Origin: Hyparrhenia diplandra
Taxonomy: Eukaryota; Streptophyta; Magnoliopsida; Poales; Poaceae
DNA: 64,000 bases
Direction of reading: 5' to 3'
Assembly (NCBI GenBank): GCA_015847255.1
Contig: JADLZK010009184.1
Span: forward strand, 62,001 to 126,000
Shown: positions 33,105 through 45,959 of the stretch, in pieces
Position numbering within the stretch: the stretch's first letter is position 1
Layout of the letters: every line of letters starts with the position of its first letter
The notes under the pieces: model-generated
The model's database searches: none
Told to the model about the DNA's origin: nothing
What the model saw: only the letters and a program-made list of their open reading frames with translations
Translations under genes and position numbers: made by a program

Positions 33105-36100
33105 TGTCGGGCCCCAATTTTAGGGTCCACTGTGCATCATGTATCAGTGTCTGGATCAGTAGCTGATACGCACACTTGAACAAGATTGATATCAAAATCC
33201 ATACCATTATTACTAACGGAAAAACACATTACATTGTCATATGTACATAGATAGGCCTTAGGCCTTTTTGGTATATATCAGAGTGCAATACAGCGATCCT
33301 ATATCAACGTGGTGCCACTCCTATAGGCAGCTTGGAGTGCGGACGTAAATCCTAGACTTAATTCTATATCGCAATCCTGGCGTAGATTCTTGAACGGCTC
33401 CGTCTTCAATTGATCCTGGAGTTTGGATACTTCCGTCCTCATACGCTTACCTGCATCTTTTCTCCTAAAAACATAGAGAGGAGAGGATTGAGTACATAGG
33501 CTGTATGTGGAGGGTTATGGTGGTGGAGGTATTTGGATGACGGAGGCTATATATGGTGTGAAGATTATTTGGGGTGGAGTCTTTGTGGCAAAGACTTCGG
33601 TAAGGAGTCTGGGTGGAGACGTTGGTAAAGGTGGAATTGAATGGCGGTTATGAAACAATTGCATAGCGGAATATATATGAGTATATATAAGGTTGGGCCC
33701 TGGGAGAGCATTACCATTCTCGCCAGTATCCCGTATTAGTATCACATGTTCTTTTATGCTCATAATTATTATTACAGTAAATAAAGTAATTCTAATCATA
33801 ATTGACCTCATCTCAGTGGTTGCCCATTCCAAGGACGTGGCTATTCGAATAGATTCAATATACTCTGCAGAGGTTATACAAATTTTCCCACATGATAGAC
33901 ACTATCATGGTCCAGATAGGTCTAACAAGTTCTTGTACCTGATAGTACGCATACTTAGATATTCATATAATTCTACCACGGCGTTTTAGGGGTTGGAAAA
34001 CTGGATTATGTACGGTAGGGTTGATACCCAACCCAAATACCGGAAATCCACTCAATTCACGGACGCATCCGTACATAAATATGGGCTCGAACATGGCCAA
34101 AACTCAAGGGCTTAACGTGGAAGATCACATAGCGACCACGCCAACCGGGCCACGAAGGAACGCATTGCCCCGTGCCTTCTCCTGATATTCCGTTGCCGCC
34201 ACGGCCTTCAGGTAGAAATTATATTTCAATCTAACAAGGTGTGAGACCAGGTCTGCCCATACAGACGTGTGGCTGTATGAGTTTCTAACTAGGCGAGATG
34301 GCTTACGAAATGGTCCTTAGGTGTGACCGAGGCGGGTATCTCCAACAGGAACCCTCACCAGGCGAACCTGCCAAATAATCCTATACCACATAGGATTACC
34401 TTCACCCACCCCCGTCCAGGTTAAACCCCTCAGCCACTCATTATCTTTTCATTAATCCTCACCATGAGTCCAATTTTATTAGCATCGATATCTTTCTCAT
34501 AATTCCATTCATGAGTATGTGATACAGTATTTCATCATGAATAAGGGGTGTGATAGGTAAATATATTTGGTAAGTGGACAAAGTAGAGAGGGAAGAGATA
34601 TAGTAGTAGTGGGTATGATAAAGGGTATAATGGGCGAATACATGGTAAAAGGGTAAGGTAAAAAGGTAGAATATGGTAGTAGTAGATACGATAAGATAGG
34701 TGGGAGTTAGGACTTGCCTCCGCTCGATGACGGTTATATCCATACTCTAGGTCTTTAATTCTTGTACTTCTTGCTCCTGAGCTTGATTGTCTAGATTTGC
34801 TTCACATCCTCTATCGTACATGTTCTAACGTTGACAAACAAGAAGGATGACAAACAAGGAAAATGATGCAAGCATACAAGCAAGAAACAACGGTTCTAAA
34901 GGGTTGGTGAGTCTGTTTCCTAAATCTACCATTACTATGTCAATTTGAAGTAAAAATTGGATGAAACGACTCCATCCAGCAAGACATCTACGGATTTAGG
35001 TTGGGGTGGTGTTGTCATTTGATGGAAAACTAGACCACATTATTAGATCTCACTATTATGTGAACCTGAAAGAGAGAGCCTCACCAAGTCATCATAGATG
35101 ACTCGTTTGACTTCTATAGGTCCACTGAGGTTTAGCGGGGGTTAGGTACGTGTATATGCACTCATATGCATGTACAGAGAGGGTATAAACTAAGCAGGGA
35201 GGAATATGGTTAGTGGCACATACAAGCTTAAATGTATATGCTCGGGTTAGGCGGGCCATGTATACTTAGCGTATATATATTTATACATGTTTATTATACC
35301 CGTCGCTCATACTTATATACATGTGCTACTTATTATATTATTAAAGTTAGCGTCATATACGCACATGTATATGTATATATAGAAATGGGGACGGCAAGAC
35401 TTTTCCCCAGCGTCGTCCCAGCGCAGGGCGACACGGGCGGACGCCCCCACCCGCCGCCGCCGCCGCTCCCTCCGCCCCTCCCCCGCCGTGCCCGGAAGCC
35501 CGCGCAGCCGCAAGGATGGTGGCGGCGGGGCATCTCTTCTCCTCACCTCGCCGCGGGCGCGAGCGCTGCAAAGGGGGAGACGGTCCTGCCGCGGGACAGA
35601 CAGGAGGAACAACGCGGTGAGGCCGGATCGGTGCCTAGACAGCCGGATCCGTGGCCCTAACGCCGGATCTGCCGCCTGCGCCGGCAAAGTGGTGGAGGCC
35701 CGACGAGGGGGCTCGGTGAGGTCGCGGCGTGAAGCATCAGCGGCGGTGGTGAGCTCTGACGTGGCCGCGGGTAGCGGGTCTTGCGGTCGCGCGGCGTCCG
35801 TCGGCTCGAGGCGCCGCGCTGCGTTGAAGGGGACGGTGGCTGGGGCGGGCGTGATGGCTCCCTCATCAGTCGTTTGCAATGATCTTGAGACGGTCGGCGG
35901 CGGCGGCATGATCCGGTGCTCGTGGCCGGATCTGGCACGCCGGTGATGGGGATGGTGGTCTCGGGGCGGGCGTGGGTGGCCCCATGCGATTCAGACGGTG
36001 GTGGTGGTGGGACGGAGGGGTCCTAGCGGTCGGGCAAGGCAAGTTGCGTAGGCTGCGGTGCAGCAGGTGGCGGCCGCGGGCGAAGCAGGAGCGGGTCTTG

Positions 36101-37900
36101 GCAGTTCGGGTCATGGGATTGCGGCCGAGGAAGTTGCTCTAGTGGGCGGTTCGCGGCTAGCGGTCCCGATGTGTTTTGCCATGCGCATGCGGCGGGGCCT
36201 TCATGCTCCAAGCGAAAGCTTTAGCTAGCTCCATCTTTGGTGGCATGGCGGGCGGCGTCATCGAACGCCGCCCCTCCCGACGGGGGCGCCATGATTGAGC
36301 GGTCTGACTGCCGCACGAGGTCTCTGGGGTGAAAACCCCGCCCATTTTCGACGGAGCGCGGCGGCGCCATTGGCGTCGTATTCTCCTTGAGGCGCCGTTT
36401 CTAGAGACCGCGCTAGGCTTCGGTGTTGCTAGGTCATTGTCTTTGGCCCGCTTCACCGGTGTTGGCTTTTTCGTCGTGCGACAGGTGTGAAGGGTGTTGG
36501 CTTCTCACGGCCGAGGAGGCTGCTTTCTTGCTGGTGGACAGGGGTCTTCTCTCTTTGTCGTCCGGCTGCTTGCAGCGGACCTTGGCATTGTCATTGCTAC
36601 CGCAACGGCCAAGGCGGTGCGGGAGGATGCGTCTTTGACGGCGCTTGCGCAAAAGAACGGCAATGGGGACGATTTGGCTTGCAAAGATGGATCGCGGCGG
36701 TCTTTTTAGCATGGCTGGAACCTCGGTGTGGTACATCGTCGGAAGATGGCGCAGCGACAAACCCTGGTCTACTAGTTTCGACGGGCGGTAGTTTTGGCGC
36801 GGGGAAGCTATGAGGGGACATCGACCTCACGGCGGCGGCCCGCTTGCTTCAAGATGATCTTCGTGGGTGGGGCATCTTTGTTCCTGTTTTGACGGCAACC
36901 TTTGAAACGTGGCCGAGCATGGAGTGTTGTGGCGGGCATGGCGAGAGCCCCAGCGCACAAGAGAGGAGTCCAACGGCGAATCGCGGCAAGGCCCCCGTGC
37001 GTTGTGGAGGCTCGGTCTCGGTGTTTTCATTCCATCGAGATGGTGGCTTGGTTGCGGCGGCACTACGGTGAAGGGTCCCGCATGGCGGTGGCCTTCGGTG
37101 TCGTGGTGTTCCGCCCCTTTGTTTATATTTGGCATTGGGCTTCGTCGGTGGTTTTCGATTTGCGCATATGTGCGGTTTGTGGGTGGATCTTTGCAGTTGT
37201 TTCTCGTCTTCTCTACCCCGTGTGTTTGTATAGAGGTTTGGCCATGTTGAGGTCTCAATCCGACCGGCCGTTGAGTGGTAACCAGCGTTGATGCCCCAAT
37301 CCAACCGGGTGAGTACTGATTAGGTTTTTTTTTTTTTTTGGCGTTGTCTCATTGTACGGCCCAATCTGGGAACCGTTGTAAGTTGGCCGAGGTTGTCTTT
37401 GTGCCCGCCTGGGGATCTCTTCTTTTTTAATATAGCGGGCAGCTCTCTCCGCCGGTTCGTTTCAAAAAAAAATGTATATGTATATACCGGGGTTAGGATG
37501 AAAATTAGTCATGCATGGGATTTACGTCTACCGGATCTACAGGTATTATTAAGTTTAAAGAAAAGGAAATAAACATACTAGAATTTAATTAGGCACCCAA
37601 AAATTAGGAAGAGGGGGTATGAATACGTAGAGTTTGATTTTAGAAAATTTGTGGTGAAAAATCATGTCATTTGGATTCAAAATGAAAAAGATATTGATTT
37701 TATAATATTTATTAGGGAAAGAGTATGTAAAGTAGGATTTAGAAAGTATTTACGTAAATTAAATAAAAGAAATGACATGAGTAAAAGCTTGGGTAGGTTC
37801 TTGGGTGTATGTAGTTTATTTAGAAAATTTCGGGAATTTTTCTAAGCTTGGAAAATAGATTTATAACCCTCTCAGGTACAAAATTTGGGTGTACCCAGCA
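33105..37900 (+). mobile_element. Possible solo LTR split by a retroposon (tentative)
   Basis: TGTCGGGCCCCAATTTTAGG at 33105 looks like a gypsy LTR start, and GGGTGTACCCAGCA ending at 37900 looks like a matching LTR end. Removing the retroposon at 35380-37471 leaves about 2.7 kb of AT-rich sequence with no gag or pol. Flanks (TTTTT against TTTAC) do not prove a target duplication, so the boundaries are provisional. Confidence 0.35.
35380..37471 (+). mobile_element. Poly-A non-LTR retroposon with 15-bp target duplication
   Basis: The 15-bp sequence ATGTATATGTATATA occurs at 35365-35379 and again at 37472-37486, directly after an A run starting at 37464. The 3' end, AATATAGCGGGCAGCTCTC then TCCGCCGGTTCGTTTC and A's, has the style of grass L1-type LINE 3' ends. 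The 2.1-kb body is far more GC-rich than its surroundings and holds overlapping frames on both strands, but no endonuclease or reverse transcriptase motif. It is therefore a 5'-truncated or non-autonomous LINE derivative, or a retroposed transcript with a LINE tail. It sits inside the tentative LTR at 33105-37900. Confidence 0.85.
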
Positions 37901-37937
37901 TTTACACATGTTGTACCTGAATAATAGCCGTGTGTGC

Positions 37938-39496
37938 TGTTGGCGGATCAAAATCATACACTTCACACCGCCAACTTAGCTCTAAATAAGAGGGAAAAGC
38001 ACACTTATGTCACATAAACCGTTACTACTAACCTAGTTCCACTTGTATTCGAGAAGAAAATATGTTTTCTGAGCACAAACGTGGAAACATGTGAAAATAC
38101 GCCGAATAAAGGTGGAAAGCGCAAGTCGAACTGCGCTTTGGACAAGGGGAATGCAAACAGGCCAAAACCAACGCAAAACCGGGCCAAAGCACCCCCCGAG
38201 GACGCGACCTACTGGTGGGCCACAAGCCCACTTGCAAAAAAGCGCGGGCGTGAGGCGGGCCAAACCCGGCCGCCGCAGTTCGGGCTCGATCCCGCCGTGC
38301 CTTGTCTCGTGACCCGTCCCCTGAGGAGGAGTAGAGGCGGTTGCATGCGGTGTTTTTTTCGGAGTTGGTGCCAAAACTCCCGCCAGAACCCCCGAAATCT
38401 GTCCTCCCCTCATGTATAAATAGAGGGGCACACCCCCTCTCTACACACACACACAACACACAAGCACCTTTCTCCCTTCACTTGTTCTCTTTTTCTTTTT
38501 AGTTAGGAGTTAGGCACAATGTAGAAGATCAAGATCTTCTTGGAGATACTTGGTATGATTAATATAGTTTTCCTTATGTTGATCAATACTTTGCTCTTCA
38601 CATTATTCTTGTTCTTGTTACCAATATAGCTATAAATAGAGCACAGTTCATGCGATATGATCTTAGCATATGAACTAGTATATAGTTTCCATGTTATGAT
38701 CTTGTCAAATAGAACTTTATGCTTAACGTATTATACATACATGATTAGACCATGATGAGTCCTTCCTTAAGTTAATTCTTGGTTGCTAGTCCGTTTTCTT
38801 GGGTTCGTCGTCCGTCCCCCATGGCGGATACTCTAGTAGAGGGTCCCTGATGAAGACGGGGATACCCTACTGCATACGACGCTAGAGTAGTAGTTATAGC
38901 GTAGACATGGTGTCTAGGCTAGAGGCTACCTTCGTTTGCTGTGCAGCCCATGGTAGTGAGGTAGGGGATAGGTGGTGACAGCCCCTGTTAAGCCCATTGT
39001 ATTCCTCCACGTCGGGGGCGGAGTAGAGTCGTAGGGCGGCATCACCGGAAGACCAGGTGCGATCCAGTGCCCGAAGTAAACCATTAGTAATTGAAGTTAT
39101 CTCGAGTTAGGATCTCTCGACGGTATAAGGCATGTATGTATATCTCGCTATCTTAATAAAGCTATTTAGGATATCCTTCTCCTAGCATGTTTTCTCTTTA
39201 TCCTTAAAGATTGGTTCAAGTGTGTGTGTCAAATTATCCTTTACTATTATACCTCTATTATGAACCTTAGTCATGCTATCTTGTCCATATTCATGCTAGA
39301 GACTTTTACACCATGCCTTCTCATGGGAAAATATAAATGAACGATACCCGAATACTTTCGGGTGAAATGCTATGATGATAGATCCGTGTGCTTGCGGATT
39401 GACCTTTGCACATATGAATCCATCTATCCCGGGCGTTTCTTGACGTTGTCACTAAGGATATTATTTATCTTCGGATTGCGCTATGAAATGCCAACA
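37938..39496 (+). mobile_element. Tat/Athila-type gypsy LTR with decayed primer-binding site
   Basis: The 1,559-bp unit starts TGTTGGCGGATC and ends AAATGCCAACA, so the ends TGTTGGC/GCCAACA are perfectly complementary. Directly after it comes AGCATTTCGCGCCGTAGGGG. This matches the layout after the LTR of the neighbouring element (AGCATTTTTGGCGCCGTTGC), that is, an eroded tRNA-Asp primer-binding site. The internal region is lost within a few tens of bases. A TATA box (TATAAATA, 38415-38422) is followed by a CT-rich, CA-rich leader. Confidence 0.75.
38415..38422 (+). promoter_or_regulatory. LTR TATA box
   Basis: TATAAATA is followed about 30 bp later by a CTCTACACACACAC leader. The position, roughly one third into a TGTTGGC-type LTR, fits an RNA polymerase II retrotransposon promoter. 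Confidence 0.6.
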
Positions 39497-39519
39497 AGCA
39501 TTTCGCGCCGTAGGGGGAT

Positions 39520-39974
39520 AGGTTTTATATCTATTTCTAGTGACGACGGTAAGAAATGTCAACGATGCCGTGAGACCGAAGTGTGGGGTCGGGTTGTCGG
39601 AATCGCGGTGTCACTAACGGGTGGGCCGCCTTGTGCCCTAGCGGAGACGGCGTCGACACGGTGTGTGGGCTCGGGCCCACACGCCATAGAGAGAAAGGAA
39701 AGGGGAGAGGTGAGGGGCGTTGGACGCCGCCGCCCGAGGATCCCGAATCAGGGGCGGGTGCCAAGCTCGCCGTAGCCGGTTACGCCGGGCGACATCGGGC
39801 CTTGGGAAGGAGAAGGAAGAGGTGGACGGCGCCAGAAGCCAAACCGCGACGGGGGGTGACCTTGGTGGTGGCCGCAAGCGACCGGAAAAAGGCGTAGGCA
39901 CGCCGGAGCATCTTCAAGGGCGGCGAGGTGTAGCTGGCCGTATAGGCCTTAACTTGACCAGCTAGCTATGTGTA
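39520..39974. other. Short unassigned segment between two gypsy elements
   Basis: GC-rich from 39580 to 39910. The open frames overlap on both strands and look compositional. It may be the remaining internal sequence of the 37938-39496 element. Confidence 0.3.
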
Positions 39975-40388
39975 TGTTGACGGTAGTTATTGTCAACTTT
40001 TTACTATGAATTAATAGGACATTTGAGGACAAAAACAAATAAAAGATAGGGTTTATACTAATAATTTCCACAAGTTTTGTATACACTCGTTTCTGAGTAA
40101 AAACTCAAAAACCCCGAAAAAACCGAGAGAAAAAGAGGAGAATTCAAGACATCGAAGAAAAGGACCAAACCGGGCGATTGGATTAAATTCCAGGAGTCTA
40201 AAAGAGAAGAGAAGACACCTCGCCAAAGGCGGGGCCCACACCCTTCCGTGGCTGGCGGCGGGGGCGCTTGGCACCCCCCGGTGGAGCCACGTGTCCATCT
40301 CCTCGGAAGTACAACCGACCTATGGAGTTGATCTAGTCCGTCCAATCAAGTCGGTTTGATCCAAGGGCTGAGATTCATCCTATGGGGC

Positions 40389-40395
40389 TATAAAG
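40389..40395 (+). promoter_or_regulatory. 5' LTR TATA box
   Basis: GGGGCTATAAAG sits at the same place as GGGGCTATAAAAAG (58274) in the 3' LTR. It is the likely promoter of the gypsy element. The CACTA insertion lies about 730 bp downstream and would interrupt the transcript. Confidence 0.65.
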
Positions 40396-41159
40396 AAGGG
40401 CGGTGGCTACTCCCCGAAACCCTAATTCAAGATCTTGAAGATCGAAAAACCCGAGTTCCAGAGATCAAGTCCGAGCCATAAACCCTAGTTCCTCGGAATA
40501 GTTCTAGATCTAGAGAGATTAGCTACTAGCAATAGATTAGAAGGAGTTCCAAGCATTGGAAGGCTTGAGCTTCAGATTCTGTCCAAGGTGTTCATAGGTA
40601 CATTGTTATACTCTTTGATATATTTATTTTGGTATATTCATTACTCATTGATCATCTATGATATTGTTCTTTATCTTTATTATATTATCATTTGCTTTGT
40701 TTATTGTTTGCTTTAATATGTCTAGTAGAGTTATTTATTTACTATGGATTGCATGCTTAGGGATTGTATAGCCCCGATCTTGTAACGTGCAAGATAGGTG
40801 TTATAACTTATGTAAGCGTGGTGCTTATATATGTTATATCGCAAATGCCCCTATATGATGAGGTTTGGGGTAGTTCGTAGAGGTGATGACTCTATTGAGT
40901 CTTCTATAGTCCTCCCTCTCCATATAGTTAACGGTAGATCGTGTGTCGCGACGAAGGTGAAGATCTCATTATTGAATCCTTCCTAGTTGATGATCCTTAA
41001 GTTTGTTATGAAGTAATAAGTAGTAACCATGATAACTAGATGTTTGCACTAATTAGAGTTTAGCAATAACATGTGATGATAGTTACACATAAGTTTTCCT
41101 TATATTGCCCCATGTGACACTACTACAGAATTGAACTTGCATGGTGTTTATTTTTTTTA

Positions 41160-41375
41160 TTTTCCGTGGCGGGCATTTAGAAAACCGCCACGCAAAAATA
41201 GTTGGCGTGGCAGCCCCGGCAGAGGCAATGCCCGCCACGGTTAATCGATTAATCGTGGCGGGCATTGTAAAGTGCCCGCCATGGTTAATGTCTATTAACC
41301 GTGGCGATCTTTGTTACATGCCCACCACGGTTAATGTCTATTAACCGTGGCGGTTTTATTACAATGCCGCATACG
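41160..41375. repeat. Left subterminal motif array of the CACTA element
   Basis: At least seven copies of CGTGGCGGGCATT or its complement occur in alternating orientation, often joined through GGTTAATCGATTAATC or TAATGTCTATTA. Arrays of this kind in En/Spm elements bind the element-encoded DNA-binding protein; that role here is by analogy. Confidence 0.85.
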
Positions 41376-41389
41376 GAAAAAGTACGCTC

Positions 41390-41397
41390 TATAAATA
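41390..41397 (+). promoter_or_regulatory. TATA box of the TNP2-type transposase gene
   Basis: TATAAATA lies just after the left motif array and 654 bp before the transposase ATG at 42051. The leader between them is pyrimidine-rich. Confidence 0.6.
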
Positions 41398-41528
41398 CAG
41401 CCCCAACCTTCTTCCCCCACGGGATTTTCGCCATTTTCTAGGGTTTTGAGCTTCAAAACTCTAGAAATCACCATACAGAGGGGGAGGTTTTGCCCTTTGG
41501 TTTGATTGAAGTTTGGCACCGCTAGGGG

Positions 41529-41960
41529 TATTTCTCCTCTTTCTCCCTCTTTTCTCTCCCCTCTCCCTCTTTCTCTCCCTCTCCCTCTCTCTCCCTATGC
41601 ATGGTCCTCCCTCCCTTTGAGATATAATTGAATGTGGTTTGTGCTCTCTCTCTTCCCCTCTCTCTCCCCCCCCCCCCCCTTATCTCTCTACCCCCCTCTC
41701 TCTCTCCCTCTCTCTCTCCCCCCCTCTCTCTCCCTTTCTTTTTAAGATCTAGTTTTGATCTCTCTCCCTCTCTCTCTCCCTCTCCAAGCTAGCTCCTCTC
41801 TCCTCGCTCCTCTCCTTCTCTCTCTCCCTCCCCCCCTCTCTCTCTCTCTCTCTCCCTCTTTCTCCTCCCCCTCTCTCTCCCTCTCATTTGAGTGTATGTG
41901 CTCTCTTTCCCTCTCTCTACTCCCTCTCTCTACTCCCTCTCTCTCTCTCTCTCTCGTATT
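41529..41960 (+). repeat. (CT)n/(CCCTCT)n polypyrimidine tract
   Basis: More than 400 bp consist mostly of CTCTCTCC and runs of C. It lies in the transcribed leader of the transposase gene. Replication slippage is likely to vary its length. Confidence 0.9.
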
Positions 41961-42050
41961 CCTCTTTTTTGCACTTTAATCATCGATACTTCGATCTCTA
42001 ATCATCGATCGCTCTCTTTGCTTTGGTTTAATTAATTTGAGCAGGCCGTC

Positions 42051-45000
42051 ATGGCGCCGAATAGGGATTGGATGTACAGGCCGAGGATTAGTTTGGATTT
42101 CTTTTGATGATGTGCGAAAAGAAGTTTATGCCCGTCAGCGAGAAGCATCGAATCGGTCAGGTTCGAAGTAATGGTGTGCCCGTGCTATAGCTGCAAGCAT
42201 ATGTTCTTACACAAGGATGACGTCGTCGTGGACCACTTGCTGCGGTATGGTTTCATCGGGGAGCCGAGGTACACCGTGTGGGCGTATCATGGTGAAAAAG
42301 AACCAGTGTCGCGCCGGTTCATCTGGAGGACCCTAGTCGACGCGCAACGACGACTGAAACAATGGTGGTAGGCGAAGGACGAGAACAAGTTGATAATCAT
42401 GATTACATCACCGTAGATGAGGCTTTGGAAGACATGCCAGAAGACAATGCGGGTGGAGAAGATGGTGAACGGTCAAGAAGTTGATGACATGTCGCCCGAG
42501 GATGCCGATCTTTTCGAGGATATTGCCAACCTCAAAGATGAAGATGACGTGTTGTTTGGCAATCCAAGATGGCTCGAGAATTTTAGGCAGATGATGAAGC
42601 GGCAATTGACCCTCTATACAAAGACGGCGGCAAATGTCCGAAGCATTGCACGGTGCTCACTTTTTAACCTTACGATGTGTTGATGCTGAAGGCTCCGCCA
42701 CGGGTGGTCGACACGAGCTTCAATGACTTTTGTGGGGTCCTCGGTGACAATCGTTTTACCCGAGGGGGAATAAGGTGCCCCGCCATTACCTATTCCAGGC
42801 GAAGAGGTCGATTCGTCTGTGGCGATGAAGCTTAGGAAGTTTCATGCGTGCCTAACCAATCGTATTCTATATACCGGGTGACTATGTGGACTTGCACAAC
42901 TGTCGCGTCGCGGCGTGAGTCGTTACAAGAGGAATCTTCGGCCGCCGTGCCACCCGATGAGGAGGGACCGTCGAGAGGGCCCAAAAAGCGTAAGGCGGGC
43001 AAGAAGAAGCGGATGCCACCTCGAGGACGAGGAAGAAGAGGGTTACACCCGAGGGAAGATCCCTGCCCCTATCGATTGTGGTACCTACCCGTGCTCGATT
43101 GCCCTCCGCGTGCAATTTTTGGGAACCCAGAGGATGCCAAGCCGATGTCTGGCATGCATCGGTAGGAACGCCACGAAGGGCGATGGCAAGTCCGCGACAC
43201 CCCTCGGATGCCAAAACGTGGAAACGCATCGATGACATGTTCGGGAGTTTGGGGACGAGCCCGAGGCGTAGGTTCGCTTTGAGTACCGGCGGGATGAATC
43301 CGTTCGGAGACCTCGATGCTTCGCACACCCGGCCGGTCACCCTCACCATATACAACCTGCCTCCCTACGAGTGTCCGGCGCAAATATCTTCTTACGGCCA
43401 TGCTCATTTCGGACCAAAGCGGCCGTGCATTGATATAGATGTGCTCATTGAGCCGAGAATGGAGGAATTGGCGGAACTGTGGAAAGGGGTCAAGATTATG
43501 GATGCGTCCGAGAAAAAGAAGTTCACTCTAAAGGCCATGATAATGGTCACCATCGATGATTACCCCGCTCTCTTTTCATTGTCGGTGCAGATTAAAGGGA
43601 AAGCGGTTTACACGCTTTGCATTGAGAATACCGCTCCACTTACCTTAGCGGATCCCAAAAGATGGTGTACATGAAGCATCGTAAATTCCTCCGCAAAAGA
43701 ACACAGTACGGGATACTTCGATGGATGAGTACTTTGACGGCGAGCGGTAGGCTGAAACGGAGGAGCCGGAAAGGGTAAAGTACGGGCCAAAGGTGTTTGA
43801 AATGGTGAAGAACATAAACCACGAGTTCGGAAAGAAGAAGAAAGCCGGTGGGCCAAAGCCAAAGAAGAAGCGGAAGCCGGAACAAAACGGCAAGTGGAAG
43901 AAGAAGAAGAAGAAGAAGAAGAAGCGGCGAGGGGGAACCCAATCCGGCACCGCCAAAGTCCCATTCAAGAAGCAAATCGATTTTCTTCAAGCACCCGCCA
44001 TATTGGAAGATGCTCCATACACCCCATGCCATCGATAACATGCATCTACGAGAAGAATGTCTTCGAGAGCTTGGTGGGGATTTTCCCGGACATCAAGACT
44101 AAGACGAAGGGCGATGTCAAGTCACGTCGAGGATCTTGCCGACATGGGCATTAGGCCCGAACTTCACTCGATACCCTCGGGGAATAGCGGAAAAGTCGAC
44201 CTTCCCGCAAGCTACAATCGACACGGGATGAAAAGAGAGATTTTTGCAAATGGCTCAGGATGTCAAAGTGCCGATTGGTTTCTGTTCCAACATGAAGAGC
44301 ATTGTATCGATGAAAGACCTAACACTATCAAACTTCAAGGCCCATGGCGCCATGTCATCTCGTGTATTCCTTCCAATTGTGATTAGGTGCATCGGTCTAG
44401 AGTTCGTGAAGATGGTCGTTACGCTTTGTGCTACTTTTTAATCGCATCACGAGAAGGTCATCGCTGAAAAATGACCTCCCGCACCGAAAAGAGTTCATCG
44501 CGGAGACTATATGCCCATTTCGAGATGTGCTTACCACCGTCCTTTCTTCGATATTATGCCACACCTCATGATACACATGGTCGACGATAGAAGAACTGGG
44601 GCCTCTCTACCCGCACGAGATGTGGACGAACGAGCGGTTCATGTCCTCTCTTAACAGATCCGTCCTTAACCGTGCATACCCGTAGAGGGGCTCTATGATC
44701 GAGGCATACACAACACGAGGTCGTTGCTGCGCACTAGATACATCCGGGATGGAAATGCAATCGGCCTACCCGAACACCCCCGCACGAAGGCAGGACCGCG
44801 GGGATGGGCTGCTGGGAGGAAAATACGGACCGATATAGACCAAGAAACAATCGAAGAAGCCCATGACAGCGCTCAACCAGTTAGTATCAATGGAAACGTG
44901 GGCTGAGAAGCATCCGAGGAAATTCGCAAAGAAGCGTGGGGCGCCGCAAGGGGTGGGTATGCGAGACAACACGGTTGAATTTCACAACGTGGATCGAGAA

Positions 45001-45656
45001 CAGGGATACCCCTAAACGCGAGATCGAAGAATCGATGCTTGCATACGCCCATCTAGCCAAATCATCACATGGCAAGGTTACGACATCAACGGATACAGGT
45101 TCCACACGAAAGAAAAGGACAACAAGAGCGCGTCTACGTAACAGCGGCGTCGGGTATGAGGGCATTGACATGGCCACCAAGGAACTCAAGACATACTATG
45201 GGCAAATCCAAGAGATTTGGGAACTTGATTATGGCGCAGAGCTCTGAATACCCATTTTCGGTGCGTGGGTCAAGCTAACGGCGGTTGACGTGGACAAAGT
45301 TGGGTTAACCACCGTTCCGCCGAAATCTTGCGGAGATGATGAGTGGGTACTCGCAAGTCGCGTGGCCCGGGTAGCCTACTACCCGGTGCCCAAATCGCGG
45401 GGCAAAAAGCAACTACATGCGGTCATGGGAGGGAAGCAAAGGATCGTGGGAGCCGATGGAGTGCAGAGTCACGAAGAGTACAACAACTACGCAGAGTTTA
45501 CGCTCTTTACCGATCATCCAACCAAGATCAAGGAAGTCGAGACACGCGTGTGGGGAATGTCATCAAGACCAAGACAAAGCCCTAGTGCCGCACCCGGTCG
45601 AAGAAGACAAAGGCGATGGCGGCCCGGAAAAAAAAATAAGTCGATCCTTTTGTAAT
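42051..45656 (+). pseudogene. TNP2-type CACTA transposase, frameshifted
   Basis: The ATG at 42051 starts MAPNRDWMYRPR, the usual N-terminus. The transposase-associated domain follows: MVCPCYSCKHMFLHKDDVVV then HLLRYGFIGEPRYTVWAYHG. Acidic sequence leads to NPRWLENFRQM. The core survives in pieces: KRSIRLW and HACPNHCILYR in different frames, DAKTWKRIDDMF, GMNPFGDLDASH, VTLTIYNLPPYEC, KFTLKAMIMVTIDDYPALFS, then KHPPYWKMLHTPHAIDNMHL and MKSIVSMKDLTLSNFKAHG. The C-terminal part (45290-45560) has DEWVLASRVARVAYY and VDGVQ-like KQRIVGADGVQSHEEYNNYA. A lysine tract (43895-43930) is a local expansion. At least eight frame changes or stops separate these blocks, so no functional transposase is expected. 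Confidence 0.9.
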
Positions 45657-45726
45657 AGAACCAAATATGTAATGGAACCAAATATGTATGTCACGACATT
45701 CATGTAATGGAACCAAATATGTATTG
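45657..45726 (+). repeat. Three copies of a GGAACCAAATATGTA motif
   Basis: Near-identical 15-17 bp words begin at about 45657, 45674 and 45709 in the 3' flank of the transposase gene. They are probably slippage products in its 3' UTR. Confidence 0.8.
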
Positions 45727-45959
45727 GAGATCGCGCACTTTTCTCGAAACCGACACTCCCCACTCAATCTTCATCTTAAAATGGCTCCAAACTTGTCAAT
45801 TAAAGATTATATTTTTAAATCATGCAAAACAATTCAAAATTCAATTTTCACATTTTTCATGGGTACACATACTCATAGGAAGGACACACAAAAAAATCAG
45901 AATTTTTTAGTCAACATTTGAATTGATATGAATTTTCAAATTCATGTTTTGAATTTATT

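Noticed and set aside
35232..37300. Protein-coding genes inside the GC-rich retroposon
   Set aside because: Frames overlap on both strands and lack endonuclease or reverse-transcriptase motifs; alanine/arginine/proline-rich composition explains them.
43895..43935. Nuclear localisation signal in the lysine tract of the CACTA transposase
   Set aside because: The AAG run looks like trinucleotide slippage in a gene already broken by frameshifts, so no function is inferred.
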